From the NCBI RefSeq assembly GCF_014203645.1, contig NZ_JACHJL010000027.1, positions 1-64,000 of the forward strand: a DNA stretch of 64,000 bases, read 5' to 3'. Of the stretch, positions 42,090 to 50,862 are shown piece by piece. The position numbers were made by a program, and so were the translations under genes. Below the pieces are notes generated by a model. That model was not told where the DNA came from. It searched no databases and worked only from the letters and a program-made list of their open reading frames with translations. Each line of letters begins with the position of its first letter. Within the stretch, counting starts at the first letter, position 1. This DNA is from Streptomyces zagrosensis (lineage in GTDB: Bacteria > Actinomycetota > Actinomycetes > Streptomycetales > Streptomycetaceae).

Positions 42090-43159
42090 CCCGACCAGGC
42101 GGCACCCCGCTGGGGACCATCATGGGGTCGCAGATCGTCGCCGCGTCCGTTGCCGATGGCCGGCAACTGCTGCGCGCACACGACGCGTTCGTCAACGCAC
42201 TGAGCGGTTTCGACCGCCAGTCCCGTGTTGGCCTGCGCAGCTCATCCGTGACCGTCACCACGGAAATCTACCTGGACTATGTGGCCTCCCAGATCATGGC
42301 CTGGACCAAGGCGGAGACGGACGCGCTCCAGGGCATCGTCAAGGAGATCGACGGCAGGATCTCCGGGCGCTGGTCGTTCACGTTGCCGCCGGTGATCCAC
42401 CTGGTGAAGACGACCGGGCAGGAGGAGGGCCGGGCCGCGTACACCCGGCACCTGGACACGATCGTGCTGCCGGCCGGCAAGGTGGACACCATCTTCGCCG
42501 TCTCCAGTGACAGCGATCCGCTGTTTCCCAGGAACAACACCGCCAGCCTGCGCGACATCCTGATTCACGAGCTGTTCCACCTGGTGAGCAAGAACAACGC
42601 CAAGCAGCGGAAAGCGCTGTACGAGCTGATCGGCTACCGGCAACTCGACCGACCGGTCGCTCTGCCTGATGTGCCCTGGCCGAAGAACACCTCTTCCGCC
42701 AGGATGCCGGACCTGAAGATCACCAATCCGGATGCGCCCCTCCTCGACGCCCTGTTCACTTTCTCCTTCCCGAACATGGAACCACCGCCCTGGCCCACCC
42801 GCGACGTGGTGCCGATCCTGATGGCGAACGGCCCGTATGACGGAGGGGTGTTCTTCGCCTACCTGGAGTGGCTCTTTTTGGAGGTCACGGAAGAAGGCGG
42901 CGAGTGGAAGCCGGTTCTGGACGGGGAGGGGCGCCCCGTCACCTACCGAGCCGCCCCACCGGGCGACGAATGGCGGGACTACCTGGAGGAGCAGTACCTG
43001 AACACGATCGGGCGCAACACCGCCTCGGAACTGTTCCACCCCGACGAGATCATCGCCCAAAACTTCGTGTTCTCCGCGTTGCTGCCCTCCTCCGACCTGC
43101 TGTCCCGGATCAGTGAATCCCTCGGCCGGCCTCCTGCCACCGTGCCCAGCCCAAGCTAA
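42086..43159 (+). CDS. Putative zinc metalloprotease (HExxH) between the VioB-like halves
   Basis: A 357-residue protein, family unknown. The metal motif is IHELFHLVSKNN (H-E-x-x-H) and a likely third ligand is the Glu of HPDEIIAQNFVF about 150 residues later, the gluzincin plan. No signal peptide is seen. The start GTG at 42086 overlaps the previous stop (GTGA); a later ATG at 42122 is possible. The region before HExxH has beta-rich SVTVTTEIYLDYVASQ. Its fixed place between two halves of a VioB-like protein suggests a functional link, perhaps maturation or a structural role, which is inference. Confidence 0.7.
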   Translation: MTRPGGTPLGTIMGSQIVAASVADGRQLLRAHDAFVNALSGFDRQSRVGLRSSSVTVTTEIYLDYVASQIMAWTKAETDALQGIVKEIDGRISGRWSFTLPPVIHLVKTTGQEEGRAAYTRHLDTIVLPAGKVDTIFAVSSDSDPLFPRNNTASLRDILIHELFHLVSKNNAKQRKALYELIGYRQLDRPVALPDVPWPKNTSSARMPDLKITNPDAPLLDALFTFSFPNMEPPPWPTRDVVPILMANGPYDGGVFFAYLEWLFLEVTEEGGEWKPVLDGEGRPVTYRAAPPGDEWRDYLEEQYLNTIGRNTASELFHPDEIIAQNFVFSALLPSSDLLSRISESLGRPPATVPSPS

Positions 43160-43173
43160 GGAGCCAAAGAGCC

Positions 43174-44361
43174 ATGACCCAGAGCCTCGTGAGGCAAGAC
43201 ATCGAAGAGCGCGACGCCGCTGGCGTACCGGAGATCAAAACGATGGCGGAGCTGCGAAGTGCTCTCCAGGCCGCCATGACCCTGGAATACACCACGATTC
43301 CCGCCTACCTCAGTGGCCTGTGGACCATTCCGGACCGCAAGGGGAAATACCAGGGACTCGCCAACATCCTGCAACAGATCGTCATCTGCGAGATGCGGCA
43401 CTTGAGTATCGCCGCTAATGTGCTGATCGCCGTAGGCGGATTCGCCGACGTGCGCAGCGCAGCGGCCCCTACCTACCCGAGGCTGTTGCCCGCCGGCTTT
43501 GAACAGCTCAAGAAGATTCCGCTGCTCAACTACGGGGAAGCGTACGCGAAGCTGGGCGTCTTCATCGAGCAGCCGGAGAACCCGTGCGAGGACTGGATTC
43601 GCGGGGACGTGAACACCTCGGAAGTGAATGTGGCCGCCGGGGCCGCCCCCACCGAGGGGGTCACCTACGTACGGCTGGGCAAGAATGGGCCGCTGATGCC
43701 CTTTGTGCTAGCCCCCTACCCGTCCATCGGGGCGTTCTACACCGAGGTCAAGAAGGGAATCACCGCACTGGTCGCCCAGTATGGCAACGACTATGTATTC
43801 CCGAACAAGGGGTCGCTCGGCAACCAGTACCTCTACTTCGGTGGCCAGGACTACATCGGCGTGTCGGACGAGAACAGCGCTCTCGCCCTGCTGTCGGACG
43901 TCATCGACGAGGGGGAGGGGGACGATGGAAAGATGTGGGACGAGAACGGCGACATCTCCCATTACTTCGCCTTCCTCGGCCTGAGCGATCACAAGAAGTT
44001 CGTCGAAGGAGACGTGGAGTGCAACCCCACCGGCCACCTCGATATCCCCACGGACAGCGAGGTCACCCAGATCGTGCCGGACCCGAGAATGTATCTCTAC
44101 GAGCTAGGCACGCCAGCGTACGAGCGCGCCGATGAATTCAACACGCTGTACGCCGCGTTGGTGGACAATCTGCATATCGGCTTCAACGGGTGCCCCGGCC
44201 AGGTGGACTACGCCATTGGTCAAATGAACCTGCTGGAAGCGCGGGCCGCAGAGATCTACAAGTGCACCGTGCGGGTGGGCGGGAAGGAGTACCGGGCAGC
44301 TCCCACCTTTGAGTTGCCGCCTTATGTGTCTCCACTCTTGGCAGACGCCGTACGTGGGTGA
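43174..44361 (+). CDS. VioB-type ferritin-like protein (iminophenylpyruvate dimer synthase domain)
   Basis: A 395-residue protein matching the ferritin-like domain of VioB (PF12902). Helix 1 is LRSALQAAMTLEYTTIPAYLSGL (metal-ligand Glu) and helix 2 is LANILQQIVICEMRHLSIAANVLIAVGG (Glu and His, E-x-x-H). Later helices carry FNTLYAALVDNLHIGF and MNLLEARAAEIYK. In VioB and RebD this di-iron or heme-linked unit couples two imino acids from tryptophan; here the substrate is open because no tryptophan oxidase (VioA-type) gene is present. AAGGAG ten bases upstream. The stop overlaps the next start (GTGA). Confidence 0.85.
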   Translation: MTQSLVRQDIEERDAAGVPEIKTMAELRSALQAAMTLEYTTIPAYLSGLWTIPDRKGKYQGLANILQQIVICEMRHLSIAANVLIAVGGFADVRSAAAPTYPRLLPAGFEQLKKIPLLNYGEAYAKLGVFIEQPENPCEDWIRGDVNTSEVNVAAGAAPTEGVTYVRLGKNGPLMPFVLAPYPSIGAFYTEVKKGITALVAQYGNDYVFPNKGSLGNQYLYFGGQDYIGVSDENSALALLSDVIDEGEGDDGKMWDENGDISHYFAFLGLSDHKKFVEGDVECNPTGHLDIPTDSEVTQIVPDPRMYLYELGTPAYERADEFNTLYAALVDNLHIGFNGCPGQVDYAIGQMNLLEARAAEIYKCTVRVGGKEYRAAPTFELPPYVSPLLADAVRG

Positions 44362-46658
44362 AGCCGCGCACCCTCGACGAATGGGCGTCTCGGCGGCGCT
44401 CAGAGCCGGGGTGTCACATAGCGTTGCCGTGGGGTTCGCAGAGTTCGGTTACCGTCCCGGCGGTGACAGTCAATCGACGAAGATTCCTCAGTGCCGCTTC
44501 CGCCGGGTTGGTCGGGCCCGCGCTCGTCAGCCCCCTCGCGAGTGCGGCCCCGGGCGCCGCATCCGACCCAGCGCAGGCCAGGGCCCAGACCGTGCTGGCC
44601 TACTTCACCGACGTCCACGTCGATCCGCAGAACCCGACAAAGGTGGCCAGGGCGCGCGCCGCTGTCGAGGCGCTCGTGGAGCTCGACCCGGACGCGATCT
44701 TGCACGGGGGCGACCTCACCGAATACGGCAGTGTCCGTGAGCACCAGACCTGGGTTGACCTTCTGCCTGCCGCGCTGCGCTCGCGCGTCCACCATGTGCC
44801 CGGCAACCATGAGAGCCGCTGGGACGCGTCGGCGTACGAGAACTATGAGCAGTTCCACGGTGCCCGCAACCACTCGTTCGACGTGGGTGGGCTGCATGTG
44901 GTCATGACCGACCCGACCATGGCCCAGCAGGAACTCGCCCACTACGACCGCAGTGACCTGGCATGGCTGCGCCGTGATCTCGCCCGGGCCGGCAGCAAGC
45001 CGAAGTTGGTCGTGGGACATTACCCGGTCGGCGACTCGTACTACCTCGTCAACAACGCCGAGGATTTCCTGGATGTCCTGTCCGACGCGGGCGTTGCCGG
45101 CTTCCTGTGTGGGCACACCCATCGCGAACACGTCAGCGAGGTCAACGGGCTGACCCAGATCGTCGGGGCGGCCAACGCGAACGAACCCGGCTTCTACACC
45201 CTGACCCGGCGTCGCAGTGCCCACGCGGACACCCTGACGGTGGAGCGGGTCGTCGTCGCCGACCCCGCGAAGCCGGGTAGCACCGGCAGTCGTCGCGAAC
45301 TCACCACGATCGACCTCGCCCCGCGCCGGCACGGCAACACCGCACTGCGGCCACTGGCGGTGAGCGCGACCGTGAGCGGAAACCAGGTGCAGGTACGGGC
45401 GCGGCTGTCCCGGCACGCCCCCGCGGCGCGGGTGGACGCTGCGATCTACAACTACAAGAAAGTGGGCGGCAGTTACGACGACCCGTGGCAGCAACTGACC
45501 GCGAGCGGCACACGATGGGAGGGCAGCCTGACCCTGGCCAACGTAGTGCCGGGCGAGCATCGGGTGATCGTACGCGTCGTCGGAGCCGATGGGACGGTGT
45601 GGCGTGAACTGGTGCCGTTCGAGGTCGCCGGGTTCCGGCCGCTGTGGACCGCGGACCTGGGCGGCGTCGTCCAGGCCGGTCTGGTGGAGTTCGACGGCCT
45701 GGTCGTCGCGGCATCCTCGGCCGGCGCGATACGCGGGCTGCGTCCGCGGGGCAGCAGGGCCACCACCGTTTGGTCGCGCACCATCGGGCCAGTCCATACG
45801 AATCTTGCGCTCAGCCGTGAGCTCGGGCGGGTGTTCGCGCCGTCCAGCGACCACCACGTGTACGGGCTGAGCGCCGCCACGGGCAAGGTGGCGTGGAAGA
45901 CCGACCTGGGTGATCCGGTGATGTCGGACCTCACCGTGGCCGAGGTTGCGGGCAAGCCGGTCGTGCTGGCCGCCGCCAGGCGCACGTTCGCCTGCATCGA
46001 TGCGGCCAGCGGCGCGGTGCTGTGGCGGCACACCCTGCCGCAGATCACCTGCGGCGCGGCAGCCTGCGATGGCGAGCGCGTCTATCTCGGCGACGGCGAC
46101 GGCAACGCCTGGGCGCTGGACGCCCGTACCGGCGCACCGGTGTGGACGACCGACCAGACGCCCACCGGCGGCACGTACTCCCGGCTGATCTACGGCCCCT
46201 GGGACAGCCAGGTCATGCTGCCCGATGACCTCGTCCTGGTCTCGACCGTTTTGCAGACCCGGGCCTTGCACCGGGTGACCGGGGGCACCGCCTGGGAGAT
46301 CAAGGGCAGCTACCGGCACACCGCCCCGGTGTGGTCGGGGGAGTACCTGCTCTATCCGGAGGAGAACGGCACCGTACGCCTGGTGGACCCGGCCGATGGC
46401 TCGGTGCACGGCCAAACCTCCACGGTGCCGCAACTCGCCAACGCCGGCGTCGTCCTGACCGGCACCGATGCGGTGGTCACCGGGCACGGCGGTCTCGTCT
46501 ACAGCGTGGACACCGCGACCATGACCTCGCGCGTACGCGGACAGATCTCCCGGGACTACGTGTTCTCCACCCCGGTGGCCGCGGACCGCGGCAAGGTCTA
46601 TGTGGTGGGCACCATGGGTGGTGAACTTCGCGGCTACGCGTATCCGGCCACGCGCTAG
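44358..46658 (+). CDS. Tat-exported metallophosphoesterase with PQQ-like beta-propeller
   Basis: A 766-residue protein. The twin-arginine signal NRRRFLSAASAGLVGPALV lies after about 36 residues. The calcineurin-like phosphatase domain has all five motifs: FTDVHVD, HGGDLTEYG, PGNHESRW, VVGHYPVGD and CGHTHREH. A sandwich domain (about 330-430) and a PQQ-like seven-bladed propeller (about 435-766; GKVAWKTDLG, GAVLWRHTLP, GAPVWTTDQ repeats) follow. It probably hydrolyses a phosphomonoester or diester in the periplasm-like space. GTG at 44358 is coupled to the previous gene; a GTG at 44463 just before the Tat motif is an alternative. It ends the operon. Confidence 0.88.
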   Translation: MKPRTLDEWASRRRSEPGCHIALPWGSQSSVTVPAVTVNRRRFLSAASAGLVGPALVSPLASAAPGAASDPAQARAQTVLAYFTDVHVDPQNPTKVARARAAVEALVELDPDAILHGGDLTEYGSVREHQTWVDLLPAALRSRVHHVPGNHESRWDASAYENYEQFHGARNHSFDVGGLHVVMTDPTMAQQELAHYDRSDLAWLRRDLARAGSKPKLVVGHYPVGDSYYLVNNAEDFLDVLSDAGVAGFLCGHTHREHVSEVNGLTQIVGAANANEPGFYTLTRRRSAHADTLTVERVVVADPAKPGSTGSRRELTTIDLAPRRHGNTALRPLAVSATVSGNQVQVRARLSRHAPAARVDAAIYNYKKVGGSYDDPWQQLTASGTRWEGSLTLANVVPGEHRVIVRVVGADGTVWRELVPFEVAGFRPLWTADLGGVVQAGLVEFDGLVVAASSAGAIRGLRPRGSRATTVWSRTIGPVHTNLALSRELGRVFAPSSDHHVYGLSAATGKVAWKTDLGDPVMSDLTVAEVAGKPVVLAAARRTFACIDAASGAVLWRHTLPQITCGAAACDGERVYLGDGDGNAWALDARTGAPVWTTDQTPTGGTYSRLIYGPWDSQVMLPDDLVLVSTVLQTRALHRVTGGTAWEIKGSYRHTAPVWSGEYLLYPEENGTVRLVDPADGSVHGQTSTVPQLANAGVVLTGTDAVVTGHGGLVYSVDTATMTSRVRGQISRDYVFSTPVAADRGKVYVVGTMGGELRGYAYPATR

Positions 46659-46699
46659 CGACGCCGACCCGGATCGCCCGCTGTCTCCTTCGCATGAGC

Positions 46700-46740
46700 G
46701 GCGCACGCCGCCGGCCAGCCCTATGCCGGCGGCGTGCGCC
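46700..46740. terminator. Perfect hairpin terminator after the metallophosphoesterase operon
   Basis: Sixteen-base arms (46700-46715 and 46725-46740) pair perfectly around a nine-base loop, 42 bases after the stop. The remaining bases to 46972 show no gene. Confidence 0.8.
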
Positions 46741-46972
46741 TGGCCGCGCTCCGCATGACCCCCGCGGCCTTTGGCTGCACCATGGAAGGTGTGCTCCCGA
46801 CACGCGGGACGAGGGCCACCTCCTCAGCGAGCTGCCCCCGTGAGCACCCGGCCGAAGCCGCCGTCCACCCCCCGGCATGCCGACCGTGGGGCGCCGACCA
46901 GTTGGCACCGGAACACGCCGCGGTCGTGCTGATGAGCGGCATCTTGGCCGCAACGAGCGAGAGGACCTTCCC

Positions 46973-47200
46973 ATGGCGAAGAACAAGAAACTGCGCAAGG
47001 GCGACGAGGTCACCTGGAGCAGTCACGGGCAGGAGGTTTCCGGCACGGTACGGAAGAAGATCACGGAACGGACGAAGGCGGCCGGCCGTACGGTCGCGGC
47101 GTCCAAGGACGAGCCGCAGTACGAGGTCGAGAGCGACAAGTCCGGCCGCCACGCGGTCCACAAGCCCGAGTCCCTGCACCCGAAGGACGGGAACGCGTGA
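46973..47200 (+). CDS. HVA1/TUDOR-domain small protein (DUF2945)
   Basis: A 75-residue basic protein. The SH3-like HVA1 (DUF2945) domain is clear from KLRKGDEVTWSSHGQEVSGTV and PQYEVESDKSGRHAVHKPESL. The family is found beside stress genes in bacteria and fungi; its ligand is unknown. GAGAGGA eight bases upstream of the ATG. The stop overlaps the GTG of the DUF3140 gene (GTGA), a pairing common in actinobacteria. Confidence 0.9.
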   Translation: MAKNKKLRKGDEVTWSSHGQEVSGTVRKKITERTKAAGRTVAASKDEPQYEVESDKSGRHAVHKPESLHPKDGNA

Positions 47201-47538
47201 GCGGCGGGGCCGACCCGCAGCGGAAGGAGGCGGTGAAGCAGTTCGGCGAGGCCGTCAACATGACGGCGGGAGAGATGGAGAAGTGGCTGGGGACGGACGA
47301 GTCGCGCAGCGCTGGGCAGTCCGATGGCTCGAAAGAGAGCGTGGGCCACGCCTCGGGACGCCGCATCGTGCATCTGCTGCGCACCAAGGAAGCCGACCTC
47401 ACCGACGATGACATCGCGCACCTGCGCAAGGTCGTCGGATACGTGCACCGGCACCTGGCGCAGCGGCCCCAGGGCGATATCTCCGACACTCGGTGGCGGT
47501 ACTCACTGATGAACTGGGGGCATGACCCCGCCAAGTGA
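47197..47538 (+). CDS. DUF3140 protein
   Basis: A 113-residue charged helical protein of DUF3140: FGEAVNMTAGEMEKWLGT, then LTDDDIAHLRKVVGYVHRHLAQRPQGD and WRYSLMNWGHDP. The conserved Trp/Gly/His C-terminus suggests DNA or protein binding, but the function is unknown. GTG start coupled to the HVA1 gene, so the two small proteins are made in parallel. Confidence 0.9.
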   Translation: MSGGADPQRKEAVKQFGEAVNMTAGEMEKWLGTDESRSAGQSDGSKESVGHASGRRIVHLLRTKEADLTDDDIAHLRKVVGYVHRHLAQRPQGDISDTRWRYSLMNWGHDPAK

Positions 47539-47687
47539 GCAGCGCCGTACTCACATGACGGACCTGCGTCAGCAGGGTTCTGCCACCACGTCTCGTGCCG
47601 TGCGTATGTCCGATGGATGCCTGCGGTAGGTCGCAGTGGGGTAAGCGACAGAACACATACCCGCCCTTTCATCAAAGAGGTGTAACC

Positions 47688-47978
47688 GTGTTGACGCCGG
47701 ACCCACGCGAAGTGAGAACTCTGCTCGCCCGTTACGCGACCGTGCGCATCGAACACGCACACCGGAGCACGCCGGCCTCGCAGCGCAAGCTGGCAGACGT
47801 GACGTACACCCTGTGTGTCACGACGGGGGCCCGCTCCATCGGTGACGCCCTGGCCGCTGCGGATGCGGTACTGGCGCAGTCGCAGCGCCTTGGGGACGCT
47901 CCGGTAGCTCCGGTAGCTCCGGTAGCTCCGGTAGCTCCGGTAGCGCCCACCGAGCCCGGCCCTGCCCGGGCGGCCTGA
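47688..47978 (+). CDS. DUF5133 protein with an APV repeat tail
   Basis: A 96-residue protein typical of streptomycetes: LTPDPREVRTLLARYATVRI, then RKLADVTYTLCVTTGARSIGDALAAADAVLAQ. The family is small, cytoplasmic, helical and of unknown role. GTG at 47688 has AAGAGGTG upstream. The C-terminal quarter is a run of APV units from a nine-base tandem DNA repeat. A hairpin lies further downstream. Confidence 0.85.
   Translation: MLTPDPREVRTLLARYATVRIEHAHRSTPASQRKLADVTYTLCVTTGARSIGDALAAADAVLAQSQRLGDAPVAPVAPVAPVAPVAPTEPGPARAA
47898..47942. repeat. Five tandem copies of GCTCCGGTA inside the DUF5133 gene
   Basis: Five exact nine-base units encode APV in frame. Since the unit is a multiple of three, changes in copy number would lengthen or shorten the tail without frameshift. 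Confidence 0.9.
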
Positions 47979-48137
47979 GCTCGCTTGTTTGCCGCGCGTG
48001 CCGAGCAGACTTCGACCAGCAGCGGCGGCTCCACCGGCACATAGGCCGGACAGCGCCAGCAGTACGCGACGCGCCGATCGCCTCACCGCTCACGGCTAGG
48101 TGCCGCCGTTGACGAAGCGGCCACCGGCCACCGGCCA

Positions 48138-48167
48138 CCGAGCCCCGGGCGCAGCCCCGGGGCTCGG
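48138..48167. terminator. Hairpin between convergent DUF5133 and MFS genes
   Basis: Perfect 12-base arms (48138-48149 and 48156-48167) around a six-base loop, placed between the ends of two convergent genes. Confidence 0.65.
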
Positions 48168-48237
48168 CACCACCCCGGCCCCGCCAGGGGTCGCTGCGGG
48201 GGTGGATGCCAGCCCCTGGCCCCATGCCCATGCGGTC

Positions 48238-49479
48238 CTACTCGGACTCCGGCACCGGTCGGTGCAGCAGATACCCGGCGACGGACGCGGCCAGCACCAC
48301 CACGCACAGCGAGAACACCAGCCCCGCGTTCCGCAGCCCCAGCGGCAGCGTGAGCGCGCCCACCCCCACCACGGGCAGTGAGATTCCGCCGTAGGCCACC
48401 ACGAAGAATCCCGAAATGGTCCGCCCCCGGTGCTCAGGTGGCGCTGCGTCGCTCACCGCCGTCAACGCGCCCCGAAACGCCATCCCCTGGCCGAGCCCGC
48501 CCGCCACCGCGCCTGCCACCAGCAGCAGGAGCGAATGCGCCAGCAGCGAGAGCGCCACCAACACCAGGCCCACCACGAGGGTCAAGCACCCCGTGGGCAA
48601 CGCCCGCCGCACGCCGAGGCGCGGCATCAGTGTTTGGCCTGCCACGGACGCGGCGAAGACGGTGAAGACGACAGCCCCGGTGACCGCGAGGTTGCGCACC
48701 CCCAATGTTTGGCTGGCGAAGCTGGGTGCCACCGCGGTGAACAGCCCCATCAAGGCGAACGCCGCGAAGGCGGCCAGCGCGGACGGTACGAACACCGCTC
48801 GTGCCTCGGGCGGCACGCCCATCCCCTGAGGGCGTAGCCGTGGCCGCGAAGTGGGTGGGGTCACCGTCTCCGGAAGGGCCCAGCACACGATGAACGCCGC
48901 GATGACCAGCGCCAGGTGGACGAGGAAGGGAAGCCGCAGTGGCCATGGCGCGTACTGCGCCAACGCCCCGGCCAGCAGTGGGCCGCAACCGAGGCCGCCC
49001 ATGTTCGCCGCCGTGGCGGCGAGCCCCGCCCGTGCCCTGCGCCCCTGTGGGGCCAGTTCCAGCACCACGGCCGTACCGGCCCCGCTGAACAACCCGGCGG
49101 AGAAGCCCGACAACACCCGCCCCACGAACAGCAGGGGTAGTCCGCCCTCCACCACGAAGCACACCGCACTCGCCGCGGACAGCCCCAGGCCGGCCAGCAA
49201 CACGGGGCGTCGGCCCAGGACGTCGGAGAAGTCCCCGGCGACCAGCAGGGCGACGATCACTCCCACCGCGTACGCGGCGAAGACCACCGTGACGACCAGT
49301 TCCGAGAAGCCGATTTCCTGCTGGTAGAGCCCGTACAACGGGGTGGGCACGGTGGTGCCCGCCATGGCCACGGCGAAGACCACCGCCGCCGCGAGGTACC
49401 ACGGCGGCCTGCGGTGGTGTCCACCTCCCGTGTCACCTACGCCCCGTGCGCCTTGTGCGCCCCACAGGTTTTTGACCAT
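48238..49479 (-). CDS. MFS transporter (drug/metabolite exporter type)
   Basis: About 413 residues with twelve hydrophobic spans in two groups of six. Loop 2-3 carries MFS motif A (GDFSDVLGRRPVLLAG) and the span 5 region (GFSAGLFSGAGTAVVLEL) fits the antiporter motif of drug exporters. The large central loop holds LRPQGMGVPPEA. Substrate cannot be predicted. The frame is open upstream, but MVKNLWGAQ at 49479 gives a normal lead; the ATG at 49548 cannot be excluded. It lies divergent from the mannose-6-phosphate isomerase gene. Confidence 0.85.
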   Translation of the reverse strand: MVKNLWGAQGARGVGDTGGGHHRRPPWYLAAAVVFAVAMAGTTVPTPLYGLYQQEIGFSELVVTVVFAAYAVGVIVALLVAGDFSDVLGRRPVLLAGLGLSAASAVCFVVEGGLPLLFVGRVLSGFSAGLFSGAGTAVVLELAPQGRRARAGLAATAANMGGLGCGPLLAGALAQYAPWPLRLPFLVHLALVIAAFIVCWALPETVTPPTSRPRLRPQGMGVPPEARAVFVPSALAAFAAFALMGLFTAVAPSFASQTLGVRNLAVTGAVVFTVFAASVAGQTLMPRLGVRRALPTGCLTLVVGLVLVALSLLAHSLLLLVAGAVAGGLGQGMAFRGALTAVSDAAPPEHRGRTISGFFVVAYGGISLPVVGVGALTLPLGLRNAGLVFSLCVVVLAASVAGYLLHRPVPESE

Positions 49480-49673
49480 GAGGCGTCTATGCCCGATGCC
49501 GGCCGATGAAATGGGCGGTTTGTCCAAAAAGATCGCGGGTAGTCGCATCTCAAGGCACCGAATGGAGCAGTCTGCGGCGGCTTCGCCCGTTCGTTCGAGC
49601 CACGCCGCCGGCTCCGTATCACCACTCGCCCGGCCTGCGAGGGCCCGGCCCAGGAAGTGAGGGGACGGCTGTC

Positions 49674-50768
49674 GTGCAGTGGTACCCGCTACGGCTGACC
49701 ACCCCGATCAAGCAGCACATCTTCGGCGGCCGGGCCATCGCGCAGCGCTGGGGCCGCTCAGGGCTGCCGGACGGGCGCGTCGCGGAGACCTGGGAGGTCA
49801 GCGACGTCGATGGCGACGAAGCGGCCGTGGTGGACGGCCCACTGAGCGGGCGGCCGTTGCGGGAACTGGTGCGTGAGGCACCGGCGGAACTCGTTGGCCG
49901 GGGCTGGTCGGGGACGCGGTTTCCGATGCTGACCAAATACATCGACGCCGCCGGGGCGTTGCCGGTGCACCTGCACGCCGATGACGAGGACGCTCGCCGG
50001 TTCGAGCAGCAGACCAACGGTAAGACCGAGGCATGGCACATCCTCGATGCTGCTCCCGGCGCCACCGCGTTGGTTGGCGTACGCCCCGGCATCGACCGCG
50101 AGGCCCTGCGCCGCGCCCTGCTCGACCAGGACTTCGATGCGGTCATGCGCCGGCTGCCGCTACGCGCGGGCCAAACCCTCTACGTGCCCGGCGGAACGCT
50201 GCACAGCTTCGGCCCGGACACGCTCATCTACGAGATCGAGCAGACCTCCGACATCCAACAGCACGCCATGACGTGGCGGATGGAAGATGGCTCGCCGCTG
50301 GACGAGACGCAGCGGCGGGCCAACATCGACAGACTGCTGGTGGAGTGGAAGCCGGCATGCCGGCCTGTCTTCCACCCTGGCCTGAGCCTGCCATCGAACG
50401 ACGATACGCAACGGACCGTGCTGTGTGCCGGCCCCTACTTCGCGCTCGAACGCCACCAGGCGGGCTCCGCCGAGCAATTGGCCATTGACCTCGACACCGC
50501 CGTGATCCTCAGCAACGCGGGAGCTGCGGCCACGCTGACCGCGCCGCACGGCTGGTCTGGCACCCTCGATCGAGCTCGCACATTTCTGCTGCCCGCAGCC
50601 CTGGGGCGGGTGGAGATCGACGGGCCGGCCGACGTGCTGATCGGCTATCTACCCGATCTCGACCGCGACATCCGCGCCCCGCTGCTCGCCGCGGGGCATC
50701 GTGCGGCGGCGATCGCCTCACTCGGCGAGGGCCTTGGCAACCCGCACGCGGCGCCCGGGGGCGCCTGA
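49674..50768 (+). CDS. Class I mannose-6-phosphate isomerase-like protein
   Basis: A 364-residue cupin-type phosphomannose isomerase interconverting mannose- and fructose-6-phosphate. Zinc-site residues fit LPVHLHADD, NGKTEAWHILD (Glu) and YVPGGTLHSFG (His), with YEIEQTSDIQQHAMTWR downstream. The C-terminal half (about 230-364) is the second cupin domain. GTG at 49674 has GAGGGG about ten bases upstream. The product could feed GDP-mannose or ManNAc-type sugars, but no such genes are adjacent. The 3' end is followed by a methyltransferase pseudogene. Confidence 0.85.
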   Translation: MQWYPLRLTTPIKQHIFGGRAIAQRWGRSGLPDGRVAETWEVSDVDGDEAAVVDGPLSGRPLRELVREAPAELVGRGWSGTRFPMLTKYIDAAGALPVHLHADDEDARRFEQQTNGKTEAWHILDAAPGATALVGVRPGIDREALRRALLDQDFDAVMRRLPLRAGQTLYVPGGTLHSFGPDTLIYEIEQTSDIQQHAMTWRMEDGSPLDETQRRANIDRLLVEWKPACRPVFHPGLSLPSNDDTQRTVLCAGPYFALERHQAGSAEQLAIDLDTAVILSNAGAAATLTAPHGWSGTLDRARTFLLPAALGRVEIDGPADVLIGYLPDLDRDIRAPLLAAGHRAAAIASLGEGLGNPHAAPGGA

Positions 50769-50862
50769 CGGACGCAGGGCAGACCAGTACAGCCAGCCGC
50801 ATGCTGTTGTCGTAGCTGCTGGTTGCCGGTTGCCGACGTGCTGTGCGGGCCATCTCGTGAGA

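Noticed and set aside
44400-46706. 768-codon open frame on the minus strand
   Set aside because: It is the mirror of the metallophosphoesterase gene; its product is Arg/Gly/His-rich without domains, as expected from high-GC antisense frames.
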